DNA of 64,000 bases from Micromussa lordhowensis (GCA_964020085.1 OZ026600.1:26456738-26520737), one strand, 5' to 3'. Numbered from the stretch's first letter, positions 14,301-29,500 are shown. Numbers and translations are program-made. The notes: generated by a model not told the origin, from the sequence alone.

Positions 14301-17300
14301 ACGCCGTAAATCTCTCTGGGACGATTTCGTTAACACGTGCCAAGAAATAAGCATACAAATACGGGCATTCTACATGATTCCCACGTTGTTGTTCTTATTT
14401 TTCTTAAGAGCCAGCTGGTATGCAAATTTTTGTGTGTGGCCGACGGAAGTTTTGTTGGCTACCTCTATCAACGAGTACTGTCATGTAAAATACGTATTAC
14501 AAATTTAGAGCAAATACATTCGATTTGAGTGAAATGTGCGGCTAATGAAATTCAATCACCCTCTGTTTCAAAAATAGCTCCATTCCAAGCATAACTTTTG
14601 AGAGTAAATAAATTTGTCGAGAGCAGGACTTCAACGTTGAATGTTCTGAACAAGGAAATGTTCTTCCAACACAAAGCAATTTCATTTGCATATGTTCTCA
14701 AAACGAAATAGTGTCAGTCAGATTGTAACTTTGCGCTTTTTCTTCGTAATACGAAATTTCCCAACGTTTGTCAAGTGTTGCACGATGACGGTTCACCGAG
14801 GATTCGTCCTCTTTATCTTGTTTCGAGGCAAATCACTAGCGACTAAATTTTATTCTACTTCGACAACCAGTTCAATATTTGTTGGTGGAATATACAAATT
14901 ACGACACCGACTGAGAATCTTCTGTTTAAAAAACGGAATACGGGAGAGATAAATGAAACCAAGCCTGCTTTCATTTAGCAGACGAATACTGCAAAAAGAA
15001 AAAAACATTAATCACGGAAAAAAAAAGTCATGGATACTGCGTTTTCGCAACTGGTGAGTTATACACGTGTATCAATTCGAGCGAAGAAATAACCGTCGCG
15101 AAGAAAGATATTCACCTTGACAAATTTAAGATATCTGTCGACGATGAATAAATACAAAAATTTACATTCGGCTGATGAAACTATACGTGATTAGAATTTT
15201 TACCCATTTCCAATATATTCTAGAATATTAAAGCGAAAAAGGCGAAAAACAACAAGGATTAAAACCCGGTTGTTTTGGGTCTACCACACGTGTAAAGATA
15301 GTAATGAATCGAAATTGCTTGCATTTTCGTTATCGATGCTCTGCGGCTTTACACAAACGCACTGAGCACCTTGCAAACATCTTGCAAAATTAGCTTAGCT
15401 GCTCCAATAAGCGTATGCAGCCACATCTCGGGCAGGAGAATCGCGAAAATGCAAGCAACCTCCATCGCTAACAGACGCAACCTGCACTTACTTGAAATAC
15501 AAAGTCCACATGATGCTCTAACATGTGCGCAAATGTGCGACCAGCGTACCTCTGTCGTTTATCTACGACATCATGGAATTGTAATTTATATGAAAACACC
15601 CTGTGTAGCCCGGGGAACAGTGTTCGCGATTATTCTTCACGAGTGGATAATGGCATACATCCCGCGTGAGAAAAAGAGACACCCTGACCGAATAGATCGC
15701 GGGCGCATGAAGTTTACACCTCGGGATAAACAAAACAAGGCGCCAAGTTTAGACAATTACTGAAAGCGCACGTTATTCATGGCTTGGCGGTTTGCTTTAT
15801 GTCTGTTCGGTGGTAAAATCGAGCGGGTGGCACGAGATGTAGCGAATAAGTGTTACAGCGAGAAACGGCTGGATTTTAGTTAGAAACCCAGTCCCTGTCG
15901 TGTAATGATAACTTTATCCTGAGCAAAAATAATTCTAATACATTCTTTTGGGGGAAAATTTAAGCGTCTAAATTAGTTAACTCTACGGAGAAAAAAAAGC
16001 ATTAGAAATTTCTTGACCGCGTTCATGCTGGTCGTGTGGTTTTGTACATTAGATTACTATATAAAGCCTGGTTTGATTAACATAGGTGATGTAATAACTA
16101 TTTTTTCAGTTCTAAATGTTCTCAATCACGCCGGGCGATAACTCCTTCACTACAACTCTGATTTCTCCTTATTGATTTTAAGCTATTTATTTGAAGATTA
16201 GTTGAGAGAATATGATGATACACCGGACAATATCCTGAAAACAAGTTAATAACTTTTTACTTGCCGTTCATCTGCTTGGCAATAAATTTCAAAACATCAT
16301 CTAAGGAAAAGTAAGACATTGACGGCTTCCTTAAGTTTATACGCTGTGCCCTCCTACAGCGTGGATGATACTTTAGTCATGCTCACGGTTTTTAGCGTAC
16401 ATAATCATCATAATTATCATAACAACAGACAGAAGAGGCATAATTCGTGTATCTTTAAGGCAGTTATATTTAGCTGAAGTCCTTTTTTCGGAGAAATGAT
16501 TTAGCAGGGTTTTGCCATTTTATGCATATATTTATCTGTTACTTGACAAGTAGATCAGACTCCAAATGAGGCTTGCACCTCTGAGAACCCAATCACTTAA
16601 TACTAATTGCAAGTCGCAGTTAACATTAACAATGAGAAATTAATCATAATCAGTTATGTGAAACAAATTTGCAAGGTGTACTACAACGGTTGACAGTAAC
16701 CTAAAGCACGAGGCGGCATTTACAGTTTTCTGTTCATCCAATAAATCGGGATAATTAAAAGCTCGCTGTTTTGACAGTGTTTTTTACCACGCCCAAATAT
16801 GTTGCACAAATGTTTTATGAAACCTGTCCGCGAGACAAAGACGTCACTGGTCATTTATCAGCAAGAAAACAAAACCAAACAAAAAAACGCATGTCTAGAA
16901 ACAAAGCGAGTGGCTTGGTTTTGTAGCCGGCACAGATTTAACAGCGGGAGTTCGATTTTAAGAACATTCAAGCCAGCGAGCATGACTTCAGCCCAATATC
17001 CGGGACTTTTTTTTTAAGTTGCTAACCACCTGGCTTTCCACGTTGGAAACTCCAAACAAAAACAGCTTGTTTCAGTTTTCATCTTGAGGTATTTGACATA
17101 CCTCTACAACCATTCAGTAAATTCAGCTGCATCAGATGACCTTTCTTTTCTTATCAATCCTACTGGATACGAACAACTAAAAAGTTGCGCCTGGCTATGA
17201 ACACGAATTGTTCATTTGTATGAAGTTCAGGCGGCAATATTTCAGTTCCCATTGCTAGTATATAACAGGTCATTTATAAATTCTAGTATTTTTACCAGAC

Positions 17301-20300
17301 AAGTTACCTTCAGTTGGTAAGTCGCTACTGACACATCTGGCTCTGTATAAGTGCAACTGCATAGTCTAAAACAGGGATGACGTTTGCTGCAATGCTGAAA
17401 AAACTTACAAATTTTGACAGGCGAACCATTGCTCTCGATTTTCTTAGTACTTAGCAGTGGCGTTTTCTCAAAAAATCACACACAGCTCCAGGGCTACCAG
17501 CAGATAGTACAAACTAGAATCTTTTTTGGCGCCGTCTTTACTGACACCCGTAACATATTTCAACTTTCAGCTGGTTGGGTTTAGATCCAAGCTTTTTGAG
17601 TCGACAGCCGCATCTTACTTCAAAGAAAGTCAATTTATTGTAGTCATAAATATCTCATGCACGATTTATCAGATTCTGCCTCACTCTTCGTAATTACGAA
17701 AAGTGTTCAATGGTTGGAAAGCAATTTGAATTTTGCACTTCTGACATTACTACCTGTCACTGGGCCATTCTATTTTTAATCACACTTTCATTACCATGTA
17801 AACACCAATGTGTAATAATTGTTTTATGGCAGTTGGCTTTTTCTCCGCTCGTTTGTTCTCTACACATTTTAACCAAACAGCAAAACATAATTCAACTTTG
17901 ACCTCACCGCAACACATGCAAAGCAACAAAACTGCCCAAAATTAGTAAAATGTAAGTTAAGTATTTTCCCAGGTTTCGTTTCGTTTTGTTTTATTTTATT
18001 TAGCCAGACAAATTTAATTAAGACGGTAGTTGTCTTAGTTGGAATGTTGTATACGTTTAAAGTTGATTCTTGTGGTTATCACAATACTTTCCTTTACACA
18101 AATATCAACATAACGGTTGAATAACGGAATGGTACAAAACTTCAGTTCCAACACTGTCAAACCCACGTATCCGAATTTATACTAAATCCACAATTTACAC
18201 GCTACTGGGTGTGCGCCAGAATCAAGTTAAAAGATGATAACTACAAATTTCAGGAATTTACCAGACAAAGCTTACATCAGCTATTGTTGAGTGTCTTTCA
18301 ACCGGAGCTTTGCTTCCAAATTAGAATTAGGACATGAGTATTAGCTCGACGAAAAAGCGATATAACACTATTCTAAACGAGGCTTCTCGCAGGGAACCCC
18401 CCCAAAACTGCAGCTTGTTATTTGAGGACTTTCAGTCCACAGAAAGACAGCTCTAAGCCCGTTTATGCTGGAATTAGATTTGTGAAAGAGATGAATACAA
18501 TTATAACTTGTTAGATTCCATTAACCTGCACTCTGCGCGAGCGACGATAAAATTGACAAGGGAAAAGAAAAAGAATCTTACCATTAATGCCGTTATCGTG
18601 AAAATGCACACCGTAGTGCAAGTTGAAACTCGTTTACTCGGCGAAATATTCTGCTGTTAGCAATGGTTAAAATGTACATACCGTGCCTTAGATTACACTT
18701 GAGATGGAAGTAGCTCAACATTATTTTTGAATCCGCTGTCTCCAAATGGTAGAAATTATAACCGAACGGAGCTCAAATACCACCTTAACTGCACTCTCTT
18801 GCGCAATTAAGTTAAATAATTGAGTTCCTGGCAACCTCCCATATTACCAAGTCAATACAGAAAGAGGTACGTCATGAAAACTCAGGCTAGCCAATGAACT
18901 GGCTGCATCAAGTACTAACGCACCAAAGAGATACTCCAGATAGTTCAAAATATTGATAGAAAATGGTCGAGTCCCTCACTCGCAATTCAAAAATGAAAAC
19001 TCGCTTCCTATATTACCTTACTGAAAGGCAAGCTAAACTTGGAGAACGTAGCGAGACTGATAAGGCAAAAATTAAAGAGACGCACTGTTCACAGCTAACT
19101 AGAAAAGTTACTACCCGCTGCAGTTAACCTTGAGCTAGTTAGTATTTGGCAGGACTTGACCGTCAGAAGCCCTAGGGAGGAGAGAGAGAGGGCAGAGAGA
19201 GGCAATTCTATCCTTTCACTTCCCCCAGCCGAAGTCTCAGTTTTTATCAGAAGAAGACAAATGTTAATTAACGTTTTAAATAGCCAAGCACCCATGTCAG
19301 GACCTTTATTCTAAACGGGTCTCTTCAACTACCTTCAGCTCTGCTGTCGATGGCCGGGAAAGCATTTAAAAGTTAAATCGCATTGGTGAAGATCTGGTTA
19401 ACGGCGTATCTGATAATCTATATTAACCAAATAAGTAAATTCCCCCCTGCTATATATTTTTCAAAAATTTGAGCTACGAAATATATAGGCACCCAATGGA
19501 ACGTTTTGGTAAATTATCTGTTCGGAAGGTCTTTAATCCCCTCCGATTTTTTTACCTTGAACTTTCGTGGTATGAGAAATACAATGCCTGTTGTTTTCGG
19601 ATTGATAAGAACTGTCGTTTTGGGTACCGAATAAATGGCCAGCTATGATTTTCAGTCGGTAAGACAGCAGCTGCTATAAGGTCTTTGTAAGATGGGAAAA
19701 AAAACTCTAATAAATTTGATCGAGAAGACTCAAGATCCCTTAGAATAACCGAACAGATGAAATTTTAAGGTGAATGCTAAAATTAACCTGTAGAGCATTA
19801 AAAAGCAGTCTAGATAACCTTTTAAAAAGCTCTTTGGAGAAAACCATCCTTGGGTGCCCTTGACGAAACTTCACTGAACGGAGGTTGCATACTGAGAGGC
19901 GTAGAACAGTGGAGGCTGTACTTGAGGTCATTCTGGGTTTGTTTCAAATCGTGTTTCCAAAAGGAGTGGTCAGTAACATTGAGACTATACTATGAGCCGT
20001 TGGGTGCCCGACTTGGGCTCCACAACTACAAACGAGTTTTATTCTGCAGATGGCCACTAGCCAGTAATATAAGTCGAAACGTCACATTTGTTTTCATAAC
20101 ACTTTGGCTGAGACTTGAAGAAATTGTCATTGATCATCGTCTTTTGAAAGTCTCACAACTATCACAGCGAGGCTCTGTTGCACTATGTACCGACCGAGTA
20201 AAAATTCAGTCGTCGATACAGCTGATTAAAATGTATCCAGTATGACAAATGAGATAGTTGTAAGGCGTAAAAAACGGGAGATGTCATCACAAACGAGCTT

Positions 20301-23300
20301 TTAACACGGATAAGGAATAGCGCCGGATAGGAGTTTCTCTGACGGATAGACGTAGATACGGGTGGGCTCAAAAGTGAAACAAGTCCTTGAAGCGTTCGTA
20401 AAATTCCAACAGGCAGTCCTAGCCGCCCACAAACGGTGAAAACAAAAACCACGAAACTAAGAGGTGTATAGTGGATTAACAACAGTAATTGATTTTCTAT
20501 TGAAATCCTTTCATCTTATATTGAATCCCCTCTCAAAGTCGATACTGGTATGCCCGTCTTTCGGTAAATCTCGATTGTCTCGGCTTGACGAGAGAAAAAT
20601 AAGAATTGACCTTGAGATTGGTAGCGTGTTTTGGGTCTTTAATTTTCGATAAAAACCGAAATAAAAACCGTACAGTGTCGCGATTTTTTTTACCCCAGTG
20701 CGTAAATGAACACGCCAGAATTTGGATCATCATTGTGATATCGGAAATTACCTCTGCTAATATAATCCGACATCACGCATTAACATAGTTAAGTAAAGCT
20801 CACGCAAAGGGGATATATTAGTTTGTACGCCCTATGGCCTAGAAAAATCCTTAAACGATCAGCAGTCGCACCCCGGCAATGTTCATCAAGGAGCTCTCGA
20901 ACGGTACAAGGATTTGCTTGTGTCAAACTGAGCTTTCTGACAAGAAAGACTTTATAATAATAGCAATTATTATTATAACTTTAATTATACTAATAAACCC
21001 TCCATTGCTTTACGAAGATGTCAATTAAGTTTTTATTGAATTACAAGAGCTTAGCACGGATACTTAACCATCTACTGATTCCTTAGAATTTCAGGTCACG
21101 TTTGCTTGTAACACCGACCTCCACTGGCTATCCCGGAAACATTTAGTGGCTATAATTTACGTCTAAAATAGCTATACGTGCCGAATTACAAAATAGGAAA
21201 CCACAACAGAGTTATTACATTCATTGGAAGAGCAGACCAAATGTCCAAAATGTTTCCTAAAACGGACACTGAATTAAAAAAAATTGAATTAAAAAAAATT
21301 AAATGGCCGACAATTCTCCAGCGCCCAGAATTCAGACAAGACAGGTTGTTATATCGAATGCGTCGAAGCTTGAGACTGACTTTGCTCTTTCACTGCATAG
21401 CTCAGAACAAGGTATCTCAAAGTAGTTTATTTAATGCCAGGCTAATTGTCAGATGAAATCCTGAAGATAATCCAAGACTCCAAAACGTTGGGAACGTCAG
21501 AGAGGCGAGCCACCTACCGGCAGGACTAGCAGGAAATTTCACCGGTCTAAATAAATAAACTTTTCATCACTGGACAAAACCCCTTTTTCGTACAAAGGAG
21601 CATTTTAACGCAAATAAACTACTGTGTATCTTGTTTGCTTACCTCAAAGCCCTTTGTAGTAAGTACTGTTGTAAGAAGAGAGAGCCGAGTCCTTGAACGG
21701 TCTTGTTGTGTTCTTCCGCGACCCGCTACGCCGATTACTGAACTTGACCCAAACTAAATCCAAAACACTGGTGGCTTCTAAGTGGCCGAGATTTTTTCTT
21801 GCCATATCCGTAAGGACTCACACAATTAGAACCATCTGGGAGGTGCCATTCACACAATGCCACTTAATTTGTGGCAATATCTACCATAGTAACGACAACC
21901 CGATTCAATATGGGCTTACAGGCAAGCTATTTTTTGCCAATTCGATGCAACAGTTAAAATTTAATTCATTGTTGACATTGCCCAAATTGCGCGCGACATG
22001 TAAATACTTCAATGGATTGCGCACGCTTCTGAGTTTAAGAACCTCTAATAGCCTTTTCATTGCTATATTATGGTGCGATTTCCTTCAATACGGATGTGAG
22101 TCATTTCCGCGACTTAACACTGCAACTCGCTACTTGCTAATTTGATTCTCTAAAAAACCTTCACAAGCACCAGTTAGGCTTTACCCGCAAAGTTGACCAC
22201 CATATAATGCAACCTTTATGACAGATTGACCCTTCCTTCATTGCGACAAAAAAAATTCTCAAGCAATTATCTCGACTTTAGCGGCCTGTCAAACATGCGA
22301 ACGAGCACGAAATCAGTATCTGGCAGTGTCTATCTCACATTCCACATATTTCTGCTGTGAGGTTATCCTTCAAAATTTCACCTTTACTGAGTTATCAGTT
22401 TCATCATTTCACGAAATCCAAAGTTAAAAATCGATTTCCTCTTTAACCCTACTTAGCAATTAGATCAGTTATGAGCTCGAGATTTCTATGAGAGAGCGCA
22501 ATCACTTGCATTATCAGAAATGGACGAAGCAAATTGCGCCTCAAGGAATCAGTGACTAATTAAGGGAAAAAAAGATAAGAGACTGGGCTAGTTTAACACT
22601 GTCATGGTTATTTTAATAATAAGAATCGATTTCATCAAGATTAATTAAGCAATCAAAGACCTCTTCCGTCTGGAATGGTGACTGCTAATTGCGCTATTAA
22701 ACACACACAAGAACGTTTAACACCCCACAAGGGGTGTGAAGTCGCAACCGAAGGATCCAGGTTATTTGTCGGTTTGCTAACACGATGTCTTGACAATCCT
22801 ATATTAGCTCGGCGGTAATATTGACTATACATTGTTTAATGGAATTTGACAAATTCAGTTGTCTAAAAGCTATCGCAATCACAAAAAGTCGCTGAGATCA
22901 AGTGAGCAAGAGTTGCCTAGCAAGTTACTCAAGGTGTGGCTAGAAATTTATGACACGTACCACAACCATTTTGACGAATAAAAGCAGGATACGTTCGCGT
23001 TACGGCGCAGGTTTTTCTTATATAAACGTCGTTTAAACTACTAAATATTTTTACAAGAGGATCATCCAAAAACCCTTGACGGCTTACGACTTCGTTTTAC
23101 CGAGTTAGCAATACAAGCAAATACTTCAAACGAATACCAGCCAAGTCAGCTAAAAACACAGAAAGAGAACTAGCGCCTGAGATCAGGCTTTTTATTAGAA
23201 AATTCACATCTAGCGCTGGAAGTGTGGTACGGAAGAGCTCCACGTGTGTTCTCAAAGACAGTTGCATTGCAAAAGTTTCTGTAACACTTCATCATGCGGT

Positions 23301-24832
23301 ATGCTAGTTTGAAAATTCCTAAAGTTACTTTGAGCTTACTAATCACCAGTTCGTGCGTCATAGACCGAAAGTCAAGCACGCTTGATTGAAATGGCTTAAC
23401 GTTAATCACAGTTAGTAACTATGCTTTATAGTTCAGTCTCTCACAGCCATGACCATTGCTAAGGAAAGTACCTAATTGAGATTTGAGATAAATGAGAAAA
23501 GAAAAATAAAGTAGCAGAAATCACAAGAAAAGGTTAAGGTTCTTCCTTGCTACGAGGAGATTAAAACACACCCGTTGACATGAGTGTTTTTCTGTCTGGA
23601 AAAAGTGAAACACTTTGGATGTTTACGTTATTAACACAACACAATACAAACACCAAACAACTCTTCAGCGATGTGGCAAACTGTCTGCTGTTAGTAGACT
23701 CATCAAATGACTGCTATCGTTGTTTACTAGATCTTCAAGAGACAAGGGCGGTTCCTGGGATTCATCAATAACAGTTAAGTTTAAGACTAAAGAACGAAAC
23801 ATAGCACACGCAATACGAAGCACAACCCTGGTCAATATTCACAATAAAATGTCCTTTATCGTTCCGATGTAGTCAGCATAAATCGGTGTTCTGAAGGCCA
23901 AGTCCGGCGGAAACTGTAGAAAAAATTTCAGACTTGCGCGGGCCTCTTTTATTCTCAAGAGTTCATCAACCCTTACCAAGTGATTGTTGAACCGACTTAG
24001 GTCAAGCCTATCTTTCAAGTGTGTTTACATCAAAATTTCATAGTTAGCCCTATACGAAGGCGCTGACGAAGACAGAAAAAAATTCGTCACTGAGACCATA
24101 CCAGCCAACATTGTAACGAACCAAAACGCAACTGTAACAAATTCGTCATTTTCTTCGAGTTGCCGCGGTCAACATTGAAGGTCAAAACAAACTGGTTTAT
24201 TTGTTTTTGGCGCCTAAGACTAAGTAGAGAAGTGAACGTGACCTCCTCAGGCGCTGCTTGGAAACGTTACACCCACGTGATGTTTTCTTCCCCGATGGTT
24301 GCCTATCAACCGGAGAAAACACACGGGGCAAAAAAAGGAATGCGGTTGCGGTTGTCGAATACCAAAGGAAGCGATTATCATCGACCCAATTTCGCAAAAT
24401 GAACTCGTACGGAAGTAAAAAGAAGCAAAGCCCAAAACTTTCATTAAGTAAAGTCGCAGTTATATAAAGAGCTTTTTTCTGTCTAAAAGTTAATATCGAA
24501 ACGTTTTATTCCAGCCATAAACAGACGGAAATATTGAATGCGAATTTGAACTGTGACGTTTACAAGTGAGTAATAGCAGTGCATAGGCTATTCTCTAAGC
24601 ACTCTTAAACCAAAACGAAAAATATATCCAAGATAAGAAGTATCTTCTTAGGCTGAAAGTAAAAGGCAAATAAAATGTGCTCCAAAAGGCATACCTCTTT
24701 GATCTTCGTTTCTTTCGATTTTTCGTCGCCTTTCTTGCTTGTTTATGATTTGTTTCTGGTGCTCAGAATAGCTCGCCGGAGTTACAAAGCTCCAATGAAA
24801 ATTCACGCTTGACTCTGAGGCCTGTAAGGCTC

Positions 24833-24848
24833 CGAGTGACGTCACTCG
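24833..24848. promoter_or_regulatory. palindromic CRE-like site
   Basis: The sequence CGAGTGACGTCACTCG is a perfect 16-bp palindrome centred on TGACGTCA, the full consensus site of CREB/ATF-type bZIP proteins. A second GAGTGAC follows directly. Whether any protein binds here, or what gene it would serve, cannot be told from the window because no gene is recognised nearby. Confidence 0.25.
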
Positions 24849-25565
24849 AGTGACTGAAATCTCTTAGAGTGCAAAATATATATCTTAAGATATGGCACGC
24901 GCGTGGGAATGAAACAAGATATAGCTTGTATATCCGAGATTATTGTATCTTTTCTTTTTCTTTGCATTGAAGTGATGATCTTGCAAGTAATGAGCTTAGA
25001 TCTCTTAAGTCCATTTTGAATCTTCCCCTAGCAGCTTACACCGCTAAGCGACATTGTTGTGTGTCCAAATCCGCCATAAAATGGCCGTTATACGTAGCTT
25101 AAGATAAAACGACAGGGTGAGAGAATGGCTGGCTCGTCATGTGGACGCTATACAGTCATATCTCAGATAATATTGGAACCCAGCTCAGTCCGAATGAAAT
25201 GACGTTCGCTCATAAAGAATGACAAGGCCAGTTCACTAAGGTCAGTGGTCTCCACCCCCTCCCTCCCCCGTCCTACAGCTGCGTAAAGGCTGTGTCGACT
25301 AACGGTATCGGGTACAATTTGCAATCGAATAATGTAAACCTCTGTAAAGGAAAGGAACTATCAGGAGGTTAAAGAAAGCTATTGAACATTCTCTTAAAAA
25401 GGTGGAACGTGATTTCACTGGATGACAAAGACTGTCATACAAAAACAATGTCCCGGCTTGTCTACTCCATTGAACGTTATTTTTGTCCTGATTGACGATG
25501 AACTAAGGCAAAAAATCTATCGTTATATTGACGATTTCTCAACGCTGCAGAACGCCAGGCAGAGC

Positions 25566-25579
25566 GGGGGGGGGGGGGG
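25566..25579 (+). repeat. poly-G run
   Basis: Fourteen consecutive G residues flanked by G-rich sequence. It is a homopolymer prone to length error in sequencing and could form a G-quadruplex. Confidence 0.9.
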
Positions 25580-26363
25580 AGAGGGTGTGTGGTAAACCCT
25601 TTGCTAATACTAAAATCGAAAGCAACCTTTGTCCTTCTTGCTAGCAACCCAATACAAACACTTGGTTGTGTGGAGCTGATAATGCAGTGAACAGCACAGC
25701 TGGTCTGGTTTACACTTACCCACTGAATGGCGGTTTATCCGCGGTAGAAAGTGTTATTCGCCCTTTAAATAACAAAGGCTCGGTGTTAAAAACAACCCAG
25801 AACTCTCAGATAAAGAAAGGAGAACACAATTGACGATAATGGTACACCACTAGACTCCAACTTAACAGAAGAAAGGCGTCAACAATTTACATAACTGTCA
25901 TCAACAAAGTCAAATACAAGCAATTACAAGTCTTTATTGTAGAGCTTCAGGTAATACAATACAGCCGACGTCTCCTAAAGTAGACTAGCCATTGGCGCGA
26001 TATTTTAGACTTTCGCCGACGTTATTGACAGTACGTCATCTTCCTGGTGACAGTAACGTTCCACTTCTCCATTTGTTGGTCCTAATAGCATCGCGACTAA
26101 CGAATTTACCAACATATACAGGGAAAAAGCCAGTATGAGGCCCTTTTTTTTTTCCATGTTTGTTTGTTTTTTGAAGGGGGATGGTAAAACACTGCTAAAT
26201 ACCTAAGAGGAGAATTTAACCTTGGACATTGCTTCAGTCATATATTCTTTTTTACTGTGGCCCTGGTAAACGAACAACGACAGCTCTTCGACAAAACTGA
26301 AACTGCTAGGCAGTGTCTTAAGTACGACTAGAGCGTGTACAATGATAAAGATATCACTTTATT

Positions 26364-26510
26364 GGATCTTTCTGCAGGTACCGGAGCACAGATTACGTAA
26401 GCTTACGTAAAACAAAAGAAATAAAAGACAGGAAACAAAACAACTCCAAATAAAGACTAATCCCAAGTGACCTAAAATACAAAGCTTTCCGGTACCTGCA
26501 GATGTATCCA
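26364..26510. mobile_element. short foldback element with perfect 15-bp inverted ends
   Basis: TCTGCAGGTACCGGA at 26371-26385 is exactly inverted at 26488-26502. The similarity extends outward: both arms carry TGGAT three bases before the perfect block. The interior of about 100 bp shows no coding capacity. This is the structure of a small MITE or foldback element; I do not recognise the family. Confidence 0.5.
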
Positions 26511-29500
26511 CTTTATTCGACGACGATCTTCGATTGTTTCACATGGACACTAGAAAAGTGGACCGTTTTACATGAGTTACGGAAACAAGACTACATCTTT
26601 CAGAGAACGAGAAATGCCGTCAAGGAAATACCATCCTTTAGGCGAGAATTCCAAAAACTTTACAGAGTTCTCAAAAAACTTGCTTCATGTTCCCATAACT
26701 TCAGAGAAATAGGAAGAAAACGCTTTCTATTTTAACTTTTTTAATAACATTGTGCCAAAATGTTAACGCTCTTTAATGATTGGGTGTCCATTCGTTTTGC
26801 AAGGGGCTATTTAGCGTGGTTGCTACTATTCACTGGGTTTTCGCTGGCCTTATTTTATACAAAAAATAACAAACGATCGCTTCCTGCTATTATAGCCTGA
26901 AACAACCACTCCAGAGAGTTTGGGGGAATTCGAAAGTACCGATACAAGCCCTTGCCCTCTCCTACTACTTGGATTTTCTAGCACTTGGCCATGTCAGTTG
27001 CACTGTGTGCAAACAGAGTTATAAAACACAGTGTTCCTCCAATCACAGCCCAATAAGTGCATGGAAACCTCTACTGACTGGAGAGTTTTTTTGATCATTC
27101 GCATTCACTTGGAAAATATGTGTCGCATAACAGCATATACAGCCATTTTTTTTAACAAAAAAGGGATTTAACGAAACTACCATAAAGCTTAATCCAAATT
27201 GCACAAGCTTGACTTCGTCAGTCGTAATCCGTCGTTAAAAATCTTCACAGTTCTCGCTTCTCTATGTCTTGTACCACCTCCATCGATTTTCTTTTTAACC
27301 TCTGTTAATCAATACTTTGGGTTTTCGTGCGAATGGAAGATACTATTGTGTACAGGAACACAAAACAAATGGCTTATCAAATTTCGACGCTGACCTAACG
27401 TTGTACATGTAGCTGTTGTTCCTTGAAGATGATAACGACAGTTCATTGATTTGTTCTCGTGGTAAAATTCAGCTATAACCTGCAAGAAACAGACACTCGT
27501 CTGCATTGCGGACATACTCATTCTGTTCTGTGTGCTTACTTGTACGATAAACTCTGTTGTTCAGTCGTGGAGCGTTCACTTACTCTCTGGATTTACCTGC
27601 AAGAAATATCAAACGCTTTCGGTCAGTATTGTCGTTATCAGTATTAATTCTGTTTTATCATCTGCTTGCTTAAAAAGTCGCTTTGTTTTTAAACCATCAA
27701 AGGAACCCAACGAAGTGATCCTCAAGTGATGCTGGATAAGAGAATCGTTAGATAGTGTGGATTCCTCTCTTACAGAAATGAATTTACACAGAGAAGGCCG
27801 TAGGGGACTCTGTTATCTATACACTCTGGAGAACATCATTTAAGACATTACGAGAAATAGAAGATCAAAACGGGGACTTGTTCAAGAGAGAAGAGGGGGG
27901 AGGAGAAGGAAGTCAAGGGAGCTTTACGGTAGTAGGATTAATGTGCGGGGTGTTTGTAGAATTGGCTTCAACTCATTCGTCCGAGAAAATGAGCCCCGGC
28001 CACCCTCTTAGAGGAACAACGGAGATCGGGCAAGAGACAGCGGTGGGATTGGCTAACTAACACATCGAGAACATCGAACAAAGAACAAAGATCCCTTTCA
28101 TTTTAAAACTAAAGAAGCCGGTGAATTCTGCTGCGTCAGGCCGCGGTACTCTAACCTGTTAAGCCGTTCCTTTTAAACTGATACAACATTTTAATTGTTT
28201 CACTTCACGATATCCTTCTCAGTTCCCGATATAACTGCTACAAAGCCATGTATCTGAAAGCCAATTGCAATATTCGCTTCCACGTCGAGTTAAACATACG
28301 ATCGTTCCGTTTCGGCTGAAGGTTTCACATCCGATACATAAAGACCGCGAAAATTGCCCACATTACAGCTGTAATATCCGCTAAATACTTTATTCTTAGC
28401 TGCGTGGGAAATTCTGAGATTAGAATTGGTTTCGTGTTAACTGAAAAAAAGGAAGGACAAAGAAATTCTTACGCTTTAATGATTTCCAATTGGGAATATT
28501 AACAATCAATAAAACTCCAATAAAACTCCACTTAACAACACTTGTAGTAATGGTAAGCACTTGATAAGAATTTAAAAATAAGCGAATAATTTTCCCCAGA
28601 CATGTAATAAGAAGTTTGTCTTTCAAACAGTCTCGGCAATTTATATTCAATGAAAAAAAGATCTTTGTTTTATGGGCGAAAACTATAAACTCATATATAA
28701 TTTCTCAAATAAAATAGGTCCTAATTCCAAAGCGTGTGCACTATATTTCTGCTAGTCACGCAAGAATAATTCTTAAACATTCCAGTATAAAAAGCCGCAT
28801 AGAAGGAAGCCCCTTGAAAAAGAGCCCCCTTCTTTCCAGAGATGCTTTCTGCCGATTTTACTACCTTAATTGTGCGATTTGAAGCCGATTTAAATTTCCT
28901 TGCATAAACAGTCGCCCCACGCAAGGTGCAATTATTCTATAATCTCGCTTAAAATCGCCGCGTCATTGTGCTCAAAATTAACTCAGAAGAAATATCACCT
29001 CTCCAGACGAAACTATTTCACCACAGAAAATGAGGTGATCCTTGTAGCAACCTCAGACGGGTGTGTGTGTATTCTTGAAGTAGTTTTCATTGCTCCGTCA
29101 ACGGAACCAACGGACCGAACATACACACAAAACAACAATGGAGGGCACCGCTCTTGCAGTCTCGCAGTCTCCTTCAAGGCGACTAACACTCTGCTTAATC
29201 GACGCCAATACAAAATTAAAGTTATTATTAAAACGTTCTTGCACTTCACTTATCTCAGCGAGGCTATATTTGATTCAAGTAATGGACGATTAAAATTCGA
29301 TTTTGTTGAGTATTTTAAAAAGCCACGCGTCATAAGCGAGTGCATATTGAACCCCCCTCCACCCCCCCCCCAAAAAAAAAACCCAAGAAATTCAAGTTTG
29401 TTCTACGTCTTTCGACTGAATCTTCCTCGATCGTCGTTGTTTATTTAACATTATTACTTCTTGATGCTTTTTTACCTTGGAAAACTATTATTTTGAGATT

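Larger units (their letters stand above)
11360..26360. other. long gene-poor stretch
   Basis: Fifteen kilobases without an exon I can name. Open frames are under about 150 codons, show no domain signatures and lack splice context. Contents noted are a GA-rich run near 19180-19200, a 14-base G run at 25566-25579, and a perfect 16-bp palindrome with a CRE core at 24833. A large intron or true intergenic DNA are both possible. Confidence 0.45.

Noticed and set aside
15371..15763. 130-codon plus-strand frame
   Set aside because: No family resemblance or splice signals; the length is not exceptional for the amount of DNA scanned.
21693..22145. 150-codon plus-strand frame
   Set aside because: It starts at a non-ATG codon, has no recognisable domain, and its composition looks like translated noncoding DNA.
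28900..29448. 182-codon open frame, longest in the first 31 kb
   Set aside because: It starts at TTG, runs through a C/A homopolymer, has no family resemblance and no splice context; an antisense frame overlaps it.
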